A program made the translations under genes and the position numbers. Of a stretch of DNA of 49,079 nt, positions 41,129 through 49,079 are shown one piece after another. A model generated the notes under the pieces. It was not told the origin of the DNA. It saw nothing but the letters and a program-made list of their open reading frames with translations, and ran no database searches. The first letter of the stretch is position 1. The number at the start of each line of letters is the position of its first letter. This DNA comes from Duganella aquatilis (GTDB lineage Bacteria > Pseudomonadota > Gammaproteobacteria > Burkholderiales > Burkholderiaceae_D), in contig NZ_WKJL01000035.1 of assembly GCF_009674565.1 (NCBI RefSeq), positions 1 to 49,079 on the forward strand, given 5' to 3'.

Positions 41129-42681
41129 GCCGCTCCCGCTTCGCGCTCGATTGGGATGTGGTCGTGGTGGGCGGCGGCATTACCGGCGCGGGGATTTTGC
41201 TGGAAGCGGCGCGTCGCGGTTTGCGGGTGCTGCTGGTGGAGCAGCGGGATTTCGCCTGGGGGACGTCGAGCAGGTCGTCCAAGCTGGTGCACGGCGGCTT
41301 GCGCTACCTGAAGGAAGGGCAGTTCGGTTTGACGCGCGAGTCGGTGCACGAGCGTGAGCATTTGCTGCGGCAGGCGGCTGGCCTGGTGGAGCCGCAGAGT
41401 TTTGCGTTCGGCGATTATGTGGGGCGCAAGCCGGGCAAGCGGGCGTTCCTCGCCGGGCTGGCGATTTACGACCGCATGGCGGGACAGCGGGGGCGGCACT
41501 ACTACGGCCGCGAAGAGTTCGCGGCGCTGGCGCCGAATGTGGCCACGGACGGTCTTCAGGGCGGCATGGTCTACACGGACGCCAAAACGGACGATGCGCG
41601 GCTGGTGCTGCGCGTGTTGCAGGAGGCGCGCCGGCACGGCGGCGTCGCCGTGAACTACATGGCTGTCGAGTCGCTGCTGCGCGATGGCGCCGGCGGCGAG
41701 GTGCTGGGCGTGCGACTGCGCGACGGCTTGAGCGGCGAGCAGCACGAGGTGCGCGCGCGGCTGGTCATCAACGCGACCGGCGCCTGGGCCGACGCGCTGC
41801 GCGTGACCGACGCGGTGACACATCGGCTGCGGCCACTGCGTGGCAGCCATCTGGTGCTGCCGGCCTGGCGGTTGCCGCTGGCGCAGGCCATCAGCTTGAT
41901 GCATCCGGCTGACGGCCGCCCGGTGTTTGCCTACCCATGGGAAGGCGTAACGCTGGTCGGCACGACGGACGTCGACCACAAAGAAAACCTGTCGCGCGAA
42001 GCGGCCATCACGCGGGCCGAATGCGATTATCTGATGGCCGCCTTGCACGCCCAGTTCCCGCAACTGCACCTGGCCGACAGCGACATCCTCGCCACCTACG
42101 CCGGCGTGCGTCCCGTGATCGACAGCGGCAAAGCCGATCCTTCCAAGGAAACGCGCGACCACATGCTGTGGCTGGAGCACGGCCTGCTGACTGTCACCGG
42201 CGGCAAGCTCACCACCTTCCGCGTGATCGCGCTGGACGCGCTCAAGCTGGCCGCAAGCCGGCTGCCGGAACTGCAAGGCCAGCTCACGCCGCAACCGGTG
42301 TTCACGGCCGCGCCACCGCTGCGCTACAACGCCGACCTGCCGCCTGGCCAGGCGCAACGCCTGCAAGGCCGCTATGGCGCCGCAGCGCAGGCGTTGGTGA
42401 ATGCGGCGCAGACGGACGAACTTTCCTGCATCCCCGGCACAGAGACCATCTGGGCGCAGCTGCGCTGGGCCGCGCGCTGCGAGGATGTCTGCAAGCTGGA
42501 AGACCTGCTGCTGCGCCGCAGTCGCATCGGCATCCAGTTGCGCGGCGGCGGCATCGACATCCTGCCGCGCGTACGCGCCATCTGCCAGCCGGAACTTGGC
42601 TGGAGCGACCAGTGCTGGGAGGAGGAACAAGCGGCCTACCTGGCGCTGTGGAGCGCGCATTACAGCATGCCCAAACCATAA
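41125..42681 (+). CDS. glpD: FAD-dependent glycerol-3-phosphate dehydrogenase
   Basis: The 518-aa protein has the Rossmann FAD motif VVVVGGGITGAGILLEAARRGL, the GlpD stretch DFAWGTSSRSSKLVHGGLRYL, substrate-site region GTTDVDHKENL and the C-terminal TVTGGKLTTFRVIA. It oxidises sn-glycerol 3-phosphate to dihydroxyacetone phosphate and feeds electrons to quinone. It is coupled to the AGPS-like gene upstream and followed by an FGGY kinase after 15 bp, so it is probably a specialised paralogue of the housekeeping GlpD. Confidence 0.88.
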   Translation: MSRSRFALDWDVVVVGGGITGAGILLEAARRGLRVLLVEQRDFAWGTSSRSSKLVHGGLRYLKEGQFGLTRESVHEREHLLRQAAGLVEPQSFAFGDYVGRKPGKRAFLAGLAIYDRMAGQRGRHYYGREEFAALAPNVATDGLQGGMVYTDAKTDDARLVLRVLQEARRHGGVAVNYMAVESLLRDGAGGEVLGVRLRDGLSGEQHEVRARLVINATGAWADALRVTDAVTHRLRPLRGSHLVLPAWRLPLAQAISLMHPADGRPVFAYPWEGVTLVGTTDVDHKENLSREAAITRAECDYLMAALHAQFPQLHLADSDILATYAGVRPVIDSGKADPSKETRDHMLWLEHGLLTVTGGKLTTFRVIALDALKLAASRLPELQGQLTPQPVFTAAPPLRYNADLPPGQAQRLQGRYGAAAQALVNAAQTDELSCIPGTETIWAQLRWAARCEDVCKLEDLLLRRSRIGIQLRGGGIDILPRVRAICQPELGWSDQCWEEEQAAYLALWSAHYSMPKP

Positions 42682-42696
42682 CGATAACGAGACATC

Positions 42697-44259
42697 ATGG
42701 CAGACCAATATCTGCTTTCCATCGACAACGGCACGCAAAGCGTGCGCGCGCTGCTGTTCGATGTGAATGGCAACCTCGCGGCCAAATCGCAAATCCACCT
42801 GCAAGCCTATTTCTCGGACCATCCCGGCTGGGCCGAGCACGATGCCGACGGCTACTGGAATGCGGTGGCCGCCGCCTGCCAGCAGCTGTGGCGCTCTACC
42901 GATATTCCGCGCAGCGCCGTCAAAGGCGTGGCGGTGACCACGCAGCGCGGCACCGTCGTCAACCTGGACCGCAACGGCCAGGTGCTGCGGCCGGCCATCA
43001 CCTGGCTGGATCAGCGCCGCGTCGGCAAGCAGAAGCCGTTAAGCTGGTGGTGGCGCGCAGCGTTCAAGCTGGCGCGCGTGGAGGGGACGATTGAATACTT
43101 CCGCCGCGAAGCGGAGATCAACTGGATCGCCGAGCACCAGCCGGAGATCTGGGCCAAGACGCACAAATACCTGCTGCTGTCCGGCTTTCTGAATTACCGC
43201 CTGTGCGGACGCCACGTCGATTCGACCGGCTCGCAGGTCGCCTACCTGCCGTTCGATTACAAGCGCCACCAATGGGCCGGCGCGCGCGACTGGAAATGGC
43301 AGGCGCTGCGCGTGCGTCCGGACATGCTGCCGGAACTGGTGGCGCCGGGCACGGTGATCGGCGCCATCACCGCTGCCGCCGCTGCGGCGACCGGCATCCC
43401 TGAAGGCACGCCGCTGGTGGCCGCCGCCGCCGACAAGGCGTGCGAAGTGATCGGCGCCGGCAGCCTGGAACCGCACATCGCCTGCCTGAGCTACGGCACC
43501 ACGGCCACCATCAACACCACCAGCAAAAAGTACGTGGAGGTCACGCCCTTCATTCCGCCATATCCGGCGGCGCTGCCGGGCGCGTACAGCACCGAGGTGC
43601 AGATCTTCCGCGGCTACTGGATGGTCAACTGGTTCAAGGAGCAGTTCGGCCACCTGGAACAGATGGCCGGCGCGGAACAGGGTCTGGCGCCGGAAGCGAT
43701 GTTCGACCAGCTGGTGAACGAGGTGCCGCCCGGCTCCATGGGGCTGATGCTGCAGCCGTACTGGAGTCCCGGCATCCGCACGCCGGGGCCGGAGGCCAAG
43801 GGTGCGATGATCGGCTTTGGCGACGTGCACACGCGCTCCCATATGTATCGCGCCATTCTGGAGGGGCTGGCGTATGCGCTAAGGGAAGGGAAGGAGCGGA
43901 TCGAGCGGCGCAGCGGCGTCAAGGTGACGGAACTGCGCATCGCCGGCGGCGGCTCGCAAAGCGACGCGGCGATGCAGCTGACGGCCGACATCTTCGGCCT
44001 GCCCGCCGCGCGCGCGCATGTCTATGAAACCTCGGGCCTGGGCGCGGCAATCGCGATCGCCGCCGGCCTGGGACTGCATTCTGACTTTGACAGCGCCACA
44101 CGCGCCATGACGCGCCCGGGCCGCATCTTCCAGCCGATTCCGGCCAATCAGAAAATCTACGACCAGCTATATCGCCGCGTCTACCTCGGCATGTACAAGC
44201 AGCTGCAGCCGATGTACCAGCAAATCGCCGACATCACCGGCTACCCGGAACAGCTTTGA
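42697..44259 (+). CDS. FGGY-family carbohydrate kinase (glycerol kinase-like)
   Basis: The 520-aa kinase has the N-terminal phosphate motif LLSIDNGTQSVRALLFD, a WLDQRRVG segment, AAADKACEVIGAGSLEP and the adenosine motif IAGGGSQSDAAMQLTADIFGLP. The family phosphorylates polyols or sugars. Because it follows a glpD, glycerol or a glycerol derivative is the likely substrate, but it lacks the close GlpK resemblance needed to say so. It is the last gene of the three-gene operon and is followed by a 90-bp hairpin. Confidence 0.85.
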   Translation: MADQYLLSIDNGTQSVRALLFDVNGNLAAKSQIHLQAYFSDHPGWAEHDADGYWNAVAAACQQLWRSTDIPRSAVKGVAVTTQRGTVVNLDRNGQVLRPAITWLDQRRVGKQKPLSWWWRAAFKLARVEGTIEYFRREAEINWIAEHQPEIWAKTHKYLLLSGFLNYRLCGRHVDSTGSQVAYLPFDYKRHQWAGARDWKWQALRVRPDMLPELVAPGTVIGAITAAAAAATGIPEGTPLVAAAADKACEVIGAGSLEPHIACLSYGTTATINTTSKKYVEVTPFIPPYPAALPGAYSTEVQIFRGYWMVNWFKEQFGHLEQMAGAEQGLAPEAMFDQLVNEVPPGSMGLMLQPYWSPGIRTPGPEAKGAMIGFGDVHTRSHMYRAILEGLAYALREGKERIERRSGVKVTELRIAGGGSQSDAAMQLTADIFGLPAARAHVYETSGLGAAIAIAAGLGLHSDFDSATRAMTRPGRIFQPIPANQKIYDQLYRRVYLGMYKQLQPMYQQIADITGYPEQL

Positions 44260-44264
44260 AACAA

Positions 44265-44354
44265 ACCGGGGTCAGTGCCGACATTCAGACACGAGCTGTG
44301 CCGTAGCAGCCGCTACGGCACAGCTCGTGTCTGAATGTCGGCACTGACCCCGGT
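44265..44354. repeat. 90-bp hairpin with a perfect 43-bp stem, REP-like
   Basis: Arms 44265-44307 and 44312-44354 are perfectly complementary around a 4-base loop (AGCC). The ends read ACCGGGGTCAGTGCC and GGCACTGACCCCGGT, sharing GGGGTCAG with the palindrome at 31443. It fills the gap between the convergent kinase and diguanylate cyclase genes and could act as a two-way terminator, though no U-tract is present. Confidence 0.85.
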
Positions 44355-44358
44355 CGGG

Positions 44359-45717
44359 TTAACGCATCACCAGGGCTTTGACGGCGGCCAGGGAGGCGCC
44401 GCCGGTTTTGGTGGCTTGTACCTGATTGCGGCCGCCTTCCTTGGCCACGTACATGGCGCGGTCGGCCGCGACGAACAGCGACTCGGTGTTGTCCAGCTGG
44501 TGCGGATGGATGGTGGCGACGCCGATGCTGACCGTCAGCCACGCCGAGGTGGTCGAGCGCGGATGCGGGATTTGCAGCGATTCGATGTGTGCGCGAATCG
44601 ATTCGGCCAGCAGGTAGGCCGAGTCGCCATCGGTCTCGGCAAACAGCAGCACGAATTCCTCGCCGCCGTAGCGCGCCGCCAGGTCGGTCGGCCGCAGCGC
44701 GTGCGAGGCGATGGCTTGCGCCACCTGCTGCAAACAGGCGTCGCCGGCCGGGTGGCCCAGCGTGTCGTTGTACAGTTTGAAGTGGTCGACGTCCAGCACC
44801 ACCAGCGACAGGGGCTGGCCGCTGCGCATCGCGCGCTGCCATTCCTTTTCCAGGAAGGTGTCGAAATGGCGGCGGTTGGCGATCTTGGTCAGCGGGTCGA
44901 CCATGGCGGCGCGCAGCAGCGTGTCTTCCGACTGCTTGTGGTGGGTGATGTCGTGCAGCAGGCCGATGAACAGCGGCTGGCGCAAATACATCGGCGTCAG
45001 CGTCAGGTCCATGCACACCGAACTGCCGTTGCGGTGACGGATGATGACTTCGCGCGTGCCGTGGTTGTGCGCCGTCTGCGGCGCGGCGGCGTAGCGTTCG
45101 AAGTAGTCCAGGTACTCCTGCGCCACCAGGGGATTCAGCAGCTCGGAGATGGTGCTGCCGGCCAGTTCCTCCGCCTGGTAGCCCAGGTATTTGTCGCAGG
45201 CGGGGTTGGTGAACTGGATGCGGCCATCGGCTTCGATGATCAGCAGGCCTTCGGCCATGTTGTTGACGATGGTGCGCAGGCGCTCGGCCTGTTCTTCGTG
45301 GGTTTCGCTGCGGCTGCGGATCTGCAGCTGCGTGCGCACCCGCGCGCACACTTCCGGCATGCGCAGCGGCTTGCTGATGTAGTCGACCGCGCCCAGGTCG
45401 AAGCCGGCCACCACGTCCTCGGTGCCGGTGCGGCCGCTCATGAAGATCACCGGAATGCGCTGGGTGGCGGCGTTGCTCTTGAGCTGGCGGCAGGTTTCGT
45501 AGCCGTCCATCCCCGGCATCATGATGTCGAGCAGGATCAGGTCCGGGTGGACGCGGCGCGCGATCTTCAGCGCGCGCTCGCCGCTGGTGGCGACGAAGGT
45601 TTGATATCCCTGTTCGACCATCAGCTTGCGCAGCGCGCCCAGATTCTCGGGCGCGTCGTCCACGATCAGGATTGCGGCGTCGCGCCGCGTGGCATAACTC
45701 AGACTTCCGGAATTCAT
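44359..45717 (-). CDS. Response regulator with REC-PAS-GGDEF domains (diguanylate cyclase)
   Basis: The 452-aa protein has a receiver domain (AILIVDDAPENLGALRKLM; phospho-Asp in DLILLDIMMPGMDG). A PAS domain follows (RTIVNNMAEGLLIIEADGRIQFTNPACDKYLG) with a PAC end (PLFIGLLHDITHHK). The GGDEF domain has signature RYGGEEFVLLF, an active GGEEF variant. It should make cyclic di-GMP when phosphorylated. No histidine kinase is adjacent. An RxxD inhibitory site is not evident just upstream of GGEEF (the residues are RPTDLAAR, which does contain R-P-T-D, so product inhibition is possible). Confidence 0.92.
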   Translation of the reverse strand: MNSGSLSYATRRDAAILIVDDAPENLGALRKLMVEQGYQTFVATSGERALKIARRVHPDLILLDIMMPGMDGYETCRQLKSNAATQRIPVIFMSGRTGTEDVVAGFDLGAVDYISKPLRMPEVCARVRTQLQIRSRSETHEEQAERLRTIVNNMAEGLLIIEADGRIQFTNPACDKYLGYQAEELAGSTISELLNPLVAQEYLDYFERYAAAPQTAHNHGTREVIIRHRNGSSVCMDLTLTPMYLRQPLFIGLLHDITHHKQSEDTLLRAAMVDPLTKIANRRHFDTFLEKEWQRAMRSGQPLSLVVLDVDHFKLYNDTLGHPAGDACLQQVAQAIASHALRPTDLAARYGGEEFVLLFAETDGDSAYLLAESIRAHIESLQIPHPRSTTSAWLTVSIGVATIHPHQLDNTESLFVAADRAMYVAKEGGRNQVQATKTGGASLAAVKALVMR

Positions 45718-46084
45718 TGGGATTCGCCTTTAACCGGGTAGGGCGTAGCGGCGTGAGTCATCGGTTGCGCGGCACGGCAACGGTAGCGGCAAGCAGAGGT
45801 GATTGGTGCGTGTTTCAACAAAGGCTGGCCTGATATGAAAGTGACTATCCGTTCAAATCATACCGCTTTGCAACCTTTAGAGGGGAAAAAATTCTGCGGA
45901 ATATTGAGTATTGCTTCCGATGCATCGAGCCGCAGCCCTGCTGGTGCCAGATGGTGTAACTAATGTTGGCGTGATGTTATGGAATTTGCCGGTTTTGGTG
46001 ACTTTTGGTGATAAAGTCGCGGCGGTGGTGTTGTATTTTTGCGGGCGGCCGTGGTCGTACAACGGCCGCCCGCAGTGGTGCTGC
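45718..46084. other. Intergenic region without a supported gene
   Basis: The first part should carry the diguanylate cyclase promoter (minus strand). Seen in it: direct repeats TTTTGGTGA at 45993-46001 and 46003-46011, an overlapping GACTTT/AAAGTC dyad (46000-46005, 46013-46018) and the hairpin at 46041-46073. ORFs crossing it have no ribosome-binding site or family signal. Confidence 0.6.
46041..46073. terminator. GC-rich hairpin after the aminotransferase gene
   Basis: GCGGGCGGCCGT (46041-46052) and ACGGCCGCCCGC (46062-46073) form a perfect 12-bp stem with a 9-base loop. It lies 12 bases past the stop of the minus-strand aminotransferase. On that strand it is followed by AAAAATAC rather than a U-run, so termination would be weak or factor-assisted. 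Confidence 0.5.
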
Positions 46085-47278
46085 TTAGACTTTCGCGGCG
46101 ATCAGTTTGCCCAGGATTTCGATGCCGTGGCGGATGCGTTCCGGCGGCACGGTGACGAAGGACAGGCGCAGCGTGTTGGTGGCCGGTTCGTTGGCGTAGA
46201 ACGGCGAGCCGGGCACGAAGGCGACTTTCTGGGCGATGGCTTCATCCAGCAGTTTCATGGCGTCGATGTGCTTCGGCAGCGTGACCCAGATGAACATGCC
46301 GCCTTCCGGCTTGGTCCACTCGACGCCGGCCGGGAAGTGCTGGGCCATGGCGTCCAGCATCACCTGGCACTGGTCGCCGTACAGCGCGCGGATTTTCGGG
46401 ATGTGCTGTTCCAGGAAGCCGTCCTTGATCACTTCGTGCACCACCATCTGGGTCAGCTGCGAGGTGTGCAGGTCGGCGGCCTGCTTGGCCAGTTCCAGGC
46501 GGCGCGCCAGGGGCAGCGGGGCCACCACGTAGCCCAGGCGGATGCCAGGGGTCAGCACCTTGGAGAAGGAACCCATGTAGATCACGCCGTCCGGGTTCAT
46601 CGCCACCATCTTCGGCAGCGGCTCGCCCTTGTAGCTCAGGGCGCCGTACGGATCATCCTCGATCAGCGGCAGGCCGAGGCGGGCGCAGGTCTCCACCAGC
46701 TCCTGGCGGCGCTCGATCGACATGGTGCGGCCGGTCGGGTTCTGGAAGTTCGGCAGCGAGTACAGCATGCGCGCGCCTTCGGCCACGGCGTCGATCGACG
46801 ACGGCACCAGGCCGTGGTCGTCGGTTTCCACCGATTTGAATTCCGGACGGTAGACCGAGAACGCCTGCAGCGCGCCCAGGTACGACGGCGTCTCGACCAG
46901 CACGCGGCTGCCTTCGTCGATCAGCACTTTGCCCAGCAGGTCCAGCGCCTGCTGCGAACCGGAGGTCATCAGCACTTGTTCCGGCACGATCTTGGCGCCG
47001 CCGACGGACAGCGAGTCGGCGATCCACTGGCGCAGCGGGGTGTAGCCGTCGGTCGGGCCGTATTGCAGCGCGACCTTGCCGTTTGCGCTCAGCACCTTGT
47101 CGTAGGCCGCTTTCATTTCGTCGACCGGGAAGGTCAGCGGCGACGGCAGGCCGCCGGCGAAGGAGATGATCTCCGGCTGCTGCGTGATCTTCAGGATCTC
47201 GCGGATGAACGAGGCTTGCAGTTGCTCGGCGCGTTCAGCGAAGCGCCATTCGATCGGATTCGGGTTTTCGATTTTCAT
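46085..47278 (-). CDS. PLP-dependent aminotransferase, LysN/ARO8-like
   Basis: The 397-aa fold-type I aminotransferase contains ISFAGGLPSPLTFPVDEM, LQYGPTDGYTPLRQWIA, LMTSGSQQALDLLGKVL, SLPNFQNPTGRTMS, EDDPYGALSYKGE and the PLP-lysine motif GSFSKVLTPGIRLGYVVAP. This is the group related to 2-aminoadipate, kynurenine and aromatic aminotransferases, here without the GntR domain of MocR proteins. The ATG at 47276-47278 (MKIENPNPIEW) is chosen. A RidA gene lies upstream on the same strand and may protect PLP enzymes from imine by-products. Confidence 0.88.
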   Translation of the reverse strand: MKIENPNPIEWRFAERAEQLQASFIREILKITQQPEIISFAGGLPSPLTFPVDEMKAAYDKVLSANGKVALQYGPTDGYTPLRQWIADSLSVGGAKIVPEQVLMTSGSQQALDLLGKVLIDEGSRVLVETPSYLGALQAFSVYRPEFKSVETDDHGLVPSSIDAVAEGARMLYSLPNFQNPTGRTMSIERRQELVETCARLGLPLIEDDPYGALSYKGEPLPKMVAMNPDGVIYMGSFSKVLTPGIRLGYVVAPLPLARRLELAKQAADLHTSQLTQMVVHEVIKDGFLEQHIPKIRALYGDQCQVMLDAMAQHFPAGVEWTKPEGGMFIWVTLPKHIDAMKLLDEAIAQKVAFVPGSPFYANEPATNTLRLSFVTVPPERIRHGIEILGKLIAAKV

Positions 47279-47372
47279 ACGTGTCTCATGAGTGGATAAC
47301 AACAAGCTCGCTTGTGGCGTGCTTTTATAGAAGGAACGGCAGCGGCGAAGCGGCCAATAAGCTGCCGCCCGC

Positions 47373-47834
47373 TTACGCGACTTCCGCGATCAGTTCGATT
47401 TCGACGCAGGCGCCAAGCGGGATTTGGGCGACACCAAAGGCCGAGCGGGCGTGCTTGCCGGCGTCGCCGAAGACTTCGCCCAGCAGCTCGGAAGCGCCGT
47501 TGGTGACCAGGTGCTGTTCAGTAAAATCAGGCGTGGAATTCACCAGGCTCATGACCTTGACGATGCGCTTGACGCGGGTCAGGTCGCCGCCGACGGCCGC
47601 TTGCAGGGTGCCGATCAGGTCGATGGCGATGGCGCGCGCGGCGGCCTTGCCCTCCGCGGTGTCGATGTTCTTGCCCAGCTGGCCGACCCATACGCTGCCG
47701 TCGGCGCGCTTGGCGATGTGGCCCGACAGGAATACCAGGTTGCCGGTTTGGGCGTACATGACGTAGGCGGCGGCTGGCGTGGCCGGTGCTGCCAGGGTGA
47801 TATCAAGCGCTTTGAGTTTTTCGTAAACAGACAT
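47373..47834 (-). CDS. RidA family imine/enamine deaminase-like protein
   Basis: The 153-aa protein belongs to the longer RidA/YjgF subgroup: VYEKLKALDITLAAPATPAAAYVMYAQTGNLVFLSGHIAK, VGQLGKNIDTAEGKAAARAIAIDLIGTLQAAVGGDLTRVKRIVKV and the C-terminal GVAQIPLGACVEIELIAEV. RidA hydrolyses reactive enamines or imines released by PLP enzymes. The usual active-site Arg is absent from the final motif (GACVEIE in place of A-R-V-E-I-E), so this copy may not be a classical deaminase. The start (MSVYEKL) is the ATG at 47832-47834. Confidence 0.85.
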   Translation of the reverse strand: MSVYEKLKALDITLAAPATPAAAYVMYAQTGNLVFLSGHIAKRADGSVWVGQLGKNIDTAEGKAAARAIAIDLIGTLQAAVGGDLTRVKRIVKVMSLVNSTPDFTEQHLVTNGASELLGEVFGDAGKHARSAFGVAQIPLGACVEIELIAEVA

Positions 47835-47939
47835 GTGGTTATCCAATGATTAAGTGCGTTGCATGTGCGGAGACCGATATTGTACGTCTTGCCGCCGGGG
47901 ATGCCCACAATTGAGGCAAAATCAAGATACTGTATGGTG

Positions 47940-48869
47940 TCAGCCGCGTTTTACCTGCATTTTGCGGCCCGTGCCCACCACGCCGATGACGGCGATTGCG
48001 AAGATCAGGGTTTGCCATTCCAGCGCCTCGCCCAGCACCACGGTGGCGCCCAGTACAGACAGAAACGGCTGCACCAGCTGTACCTGTCCCACCCGCGCCA
48101 CGCCGCCCAGGGCCATGCCGCGATACCAGAAGAAGAATCCGATAAACATCGAAAACACGGAAACGTAGGCGAAGCCGGTCCACGCGGCGGCGCTGGCGTG
48201 GGCGATCCGCGCCGATTCCTGCCACGCCAGCCAGCCGACCACCGGCAACAGCGGCGGCGCCGCCAGGATCAGCGCCCAGCAGATGGTCTGCTGGCCGCCC
48301 AGCGTCTGCGACAGACGGCCGCCGGCGGCGTAGCCCATGGCGGCCAGCAGCACGGCGACAAAGATCGCCAGGTCGGCCGCGTGCAGACTGCCGCCGCTTT
48401 GGCGCAGCGCAAAGCCGATCACCAGTACAGATCCCAAGATGGCCATGATCCAGAAGCCGGCCGACGGTTTTTCGCCGCCCAGCAGGGCCGCGAACATGGC
48501 GGTGGCCAGCGGCAGCACGCCGACCAGCACCGCGCCGTGGGCGGCGGGCAGGCTGCGCATGGCGACGGAGGTCAGCCACGGGAAGCCGATCACGCAGCCG
48601 ATGGCAACCATGACCAGCGCCGGCAGGGCGGCGCGCGGCGGCAGCGGCGCGCGCTTCCAGTACAGCCAGCCGCCGGCCAGTACCGCTGCGGCCAGCGCGC
48701 GGCCGAGGGCGACGAACATCGGCGACAGCCCGCCGTCGCCGCTGACGGCCAGCCGGGTGAAGGGCAGGGTCAGGCTGAAGATGGCGACGCCGATCAGGCC
48801 CAGCAGCATGCCGGTGGTTTCGTCGCCCAGGCGACGGTGGGTGGTGAGTACTGGCGTATTTGGGTTCAT
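47940..48869 (-). CDS. EamA/DMT family transporter
   Basis: The 309-aa protein has ten membrane helices in two EamA repeats (GMLLGLIGVAIFSLTLPFTRLAV ... FVALGRALAAAVLAGGW; then WALILAAPPLLPVVGW ... FWYRGMALGGVARVGQVQLVQPFLSVLGATVVLGE). Such inner-membrane proteins usually export amino acids or metabolites. It is divergent from the gene at 48946 across a spacer with ACCAGTAC repeats, suggesting local control. Confidence 0.88.
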   Translation of the reverse strand: MNPNTPVLTTHRRLGDETTGMLLGLIGVAIFSLTLPFTRLAVSGDGGLSPMFVALGRALAAAVLAGGWLYWKRAPLPPRAALPALVMVAIGCVIGFPWLTSVAMRSLPAAHGAVLVGVLPLATAMFAALLGGEKPSAGFWIMAILGSVLVIGFALRQSGGSLHAADLAIFVAVLLAAMGYAAGGRLSQTLGGQQTICWALILAAPPLLPVVGWLAWQESARIAHASAAAWTGFAYVSVFSMFIGFFFWYRGMALGGVARVGQVQLVQPFLSVLGATVVLGEALEWQTLIFAIAVIGVVGTGRKMQVKRG

Positions 48870-48890
48870 GGGTTTATGCTACGTGACAAA

Positions 48891-48909
48891 ACCAGTACAG
48901 TACCAGTAC
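48891..48909. promoter_or_regulatory. Direct repeats ACCAGTAC between divergent genes
   Basis: ACCAGTAC occurs at 48891-48898 and 48902-48909, an 11-bp period, with an inverted AGTACTGG at 48847-48854 inside the eamA 5' end. Direct-repeat operators in a divergent exporter/regulator spacer are typical of MocR-type regulators. Confidence 0.45.
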
Positions 48910-48945
48910 ACTTAATAACATAATCCATCATACTGTGACGGTAAA

Positions 48946-49079
48946 ATGACCAATACACGACCACGCACTTCCCTGCTGGGCGCCGCTGCGGCGGCGGCAG
49001 CGGAAGCCGTCAACGAGGCGCTGGCCGCCGCCCACGCCCGCGCCATGGCTGCGCCGGCGCCCGGTCCGGCGGTGGCGTC
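48946..49079 (+). CDS. 5' end of an unidentified gene, possibly a GntR/MocR regulator (3' truncated)
   Basis: Only 44 codons are visible (MTNTRPRTSLLGAAAAAAAE ..., very Ala-rich) and no domain is reached before the window ends. The open frame, the ATG near the repeat operator and the divergent EamA exporter suggest a regulator. MocR proteins commonly stand in this position, but the sequence itself does not show it. The Ala-rich N-terminus is unusual for such a protein. Confidence 0.4.
   Translation, partial: MTNTRPRTSLLGAAAAAAAEAVNEALAAAHARAMAAPAPGPAVA

Noticed and set aside
40540..42681. A 713-aa GlpD with an extra N-terminal domain
   Set aside because: The extra part is the AGPS-like gene in another frame. 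The FAD motif starts directly after the ATG at 41125.

Overview
The window is about 49 kb of dense, GC-rich, mostly ordinary bacterial chromosome. Gene content and order suggest a betaproteobacterium of the Oxalobacteraceae (Duganella/Massilia/Janthinobacterium type). Pointers are the dapC-dapD-pilU ... dapE-prmB block, an FMN riboswitch before a stand-alone ribB, type IV pilus and chemotaxis genes, many one-component regulators, and GGGGTCAG-ended palindromes. No rRNA, tRNA, CRISPR array, complete insertion sequence or prophage was seen.

Layout. 1-1.4 kb: end of a TauE/SafE permease, arfB, cheW. 1.4-5.9 kb (minus strand): yheS, prmB, dapE and an ArsC/Spx-like gene. 5.9-8.05 kb: a lower-GC insert holding a DUF4236 gene and a compact cassette at about 7192-8035. 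8.05-11.8 kb (minus): glutathione peroxidase, pilU, dapD, dapC. The insert therefore lies inside what looks like one lysine/diaminopimelate gene neighbourhood. 11.9-13.7 kb: a DUF4153 membrane protein. 13.7-26.1 kb: small detoxification-type enzymes (DJ-1/PfpI, SDR, tautomerase, isochorismatase-like hydrolases, M19 dipeptidase, nucleoside hydrolase), each beside its own regulator (two GlxA/AraC, MarR, MerR, TetR), plus an RhlE-like helicase and a SUI1/YciH protein. 26.2-29.1 kb: DUF2867, a lipoprotein, MlaD-like and MlaE-like proteins without an ATPase. 29.1-31.5 kb: a LysR/MFS divergent pair. 31.5-35.5 kb: ribB with its FMN riboswitch, an M16 peptidase and a 66-aa acidic protein. 35.5-38.4 kb: VOC protein, P450, SRPBCC protein and a small secreted protein. 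38.4-44.3 kb: AraC regulator, then AGPS-like FAD enzyme, GlpD and FGGY kinase. 44.4-49 kb: diguanylate cyclase, aminotransferase, RidA, an EamA exporter and the start of a divergent gene.

The strongest unusual signal is the cassette at about 7192-8035. Its single ORF (161 aa) looks like a ribbon-helix-helix protein with a RAMA-like C-terminal half. It is bracketed by two arms of TCTAAAA-type sites. Read inward from either end, the seven site cores are spaced 10, 20, 10, 21, 31 and 31 bp. The two arms are exact mirror images about 7613.5. An eighth, oppositely oriented pair and about 31-bp imperfect terminal inverted repeats fall on the same centre. All same-orientation spacings are near whole helical turns, which suggests a phased nucleoprotein assembly: transposon ends, a partition-like site or an autoregulatory array. 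I do not recognise it as a described element.
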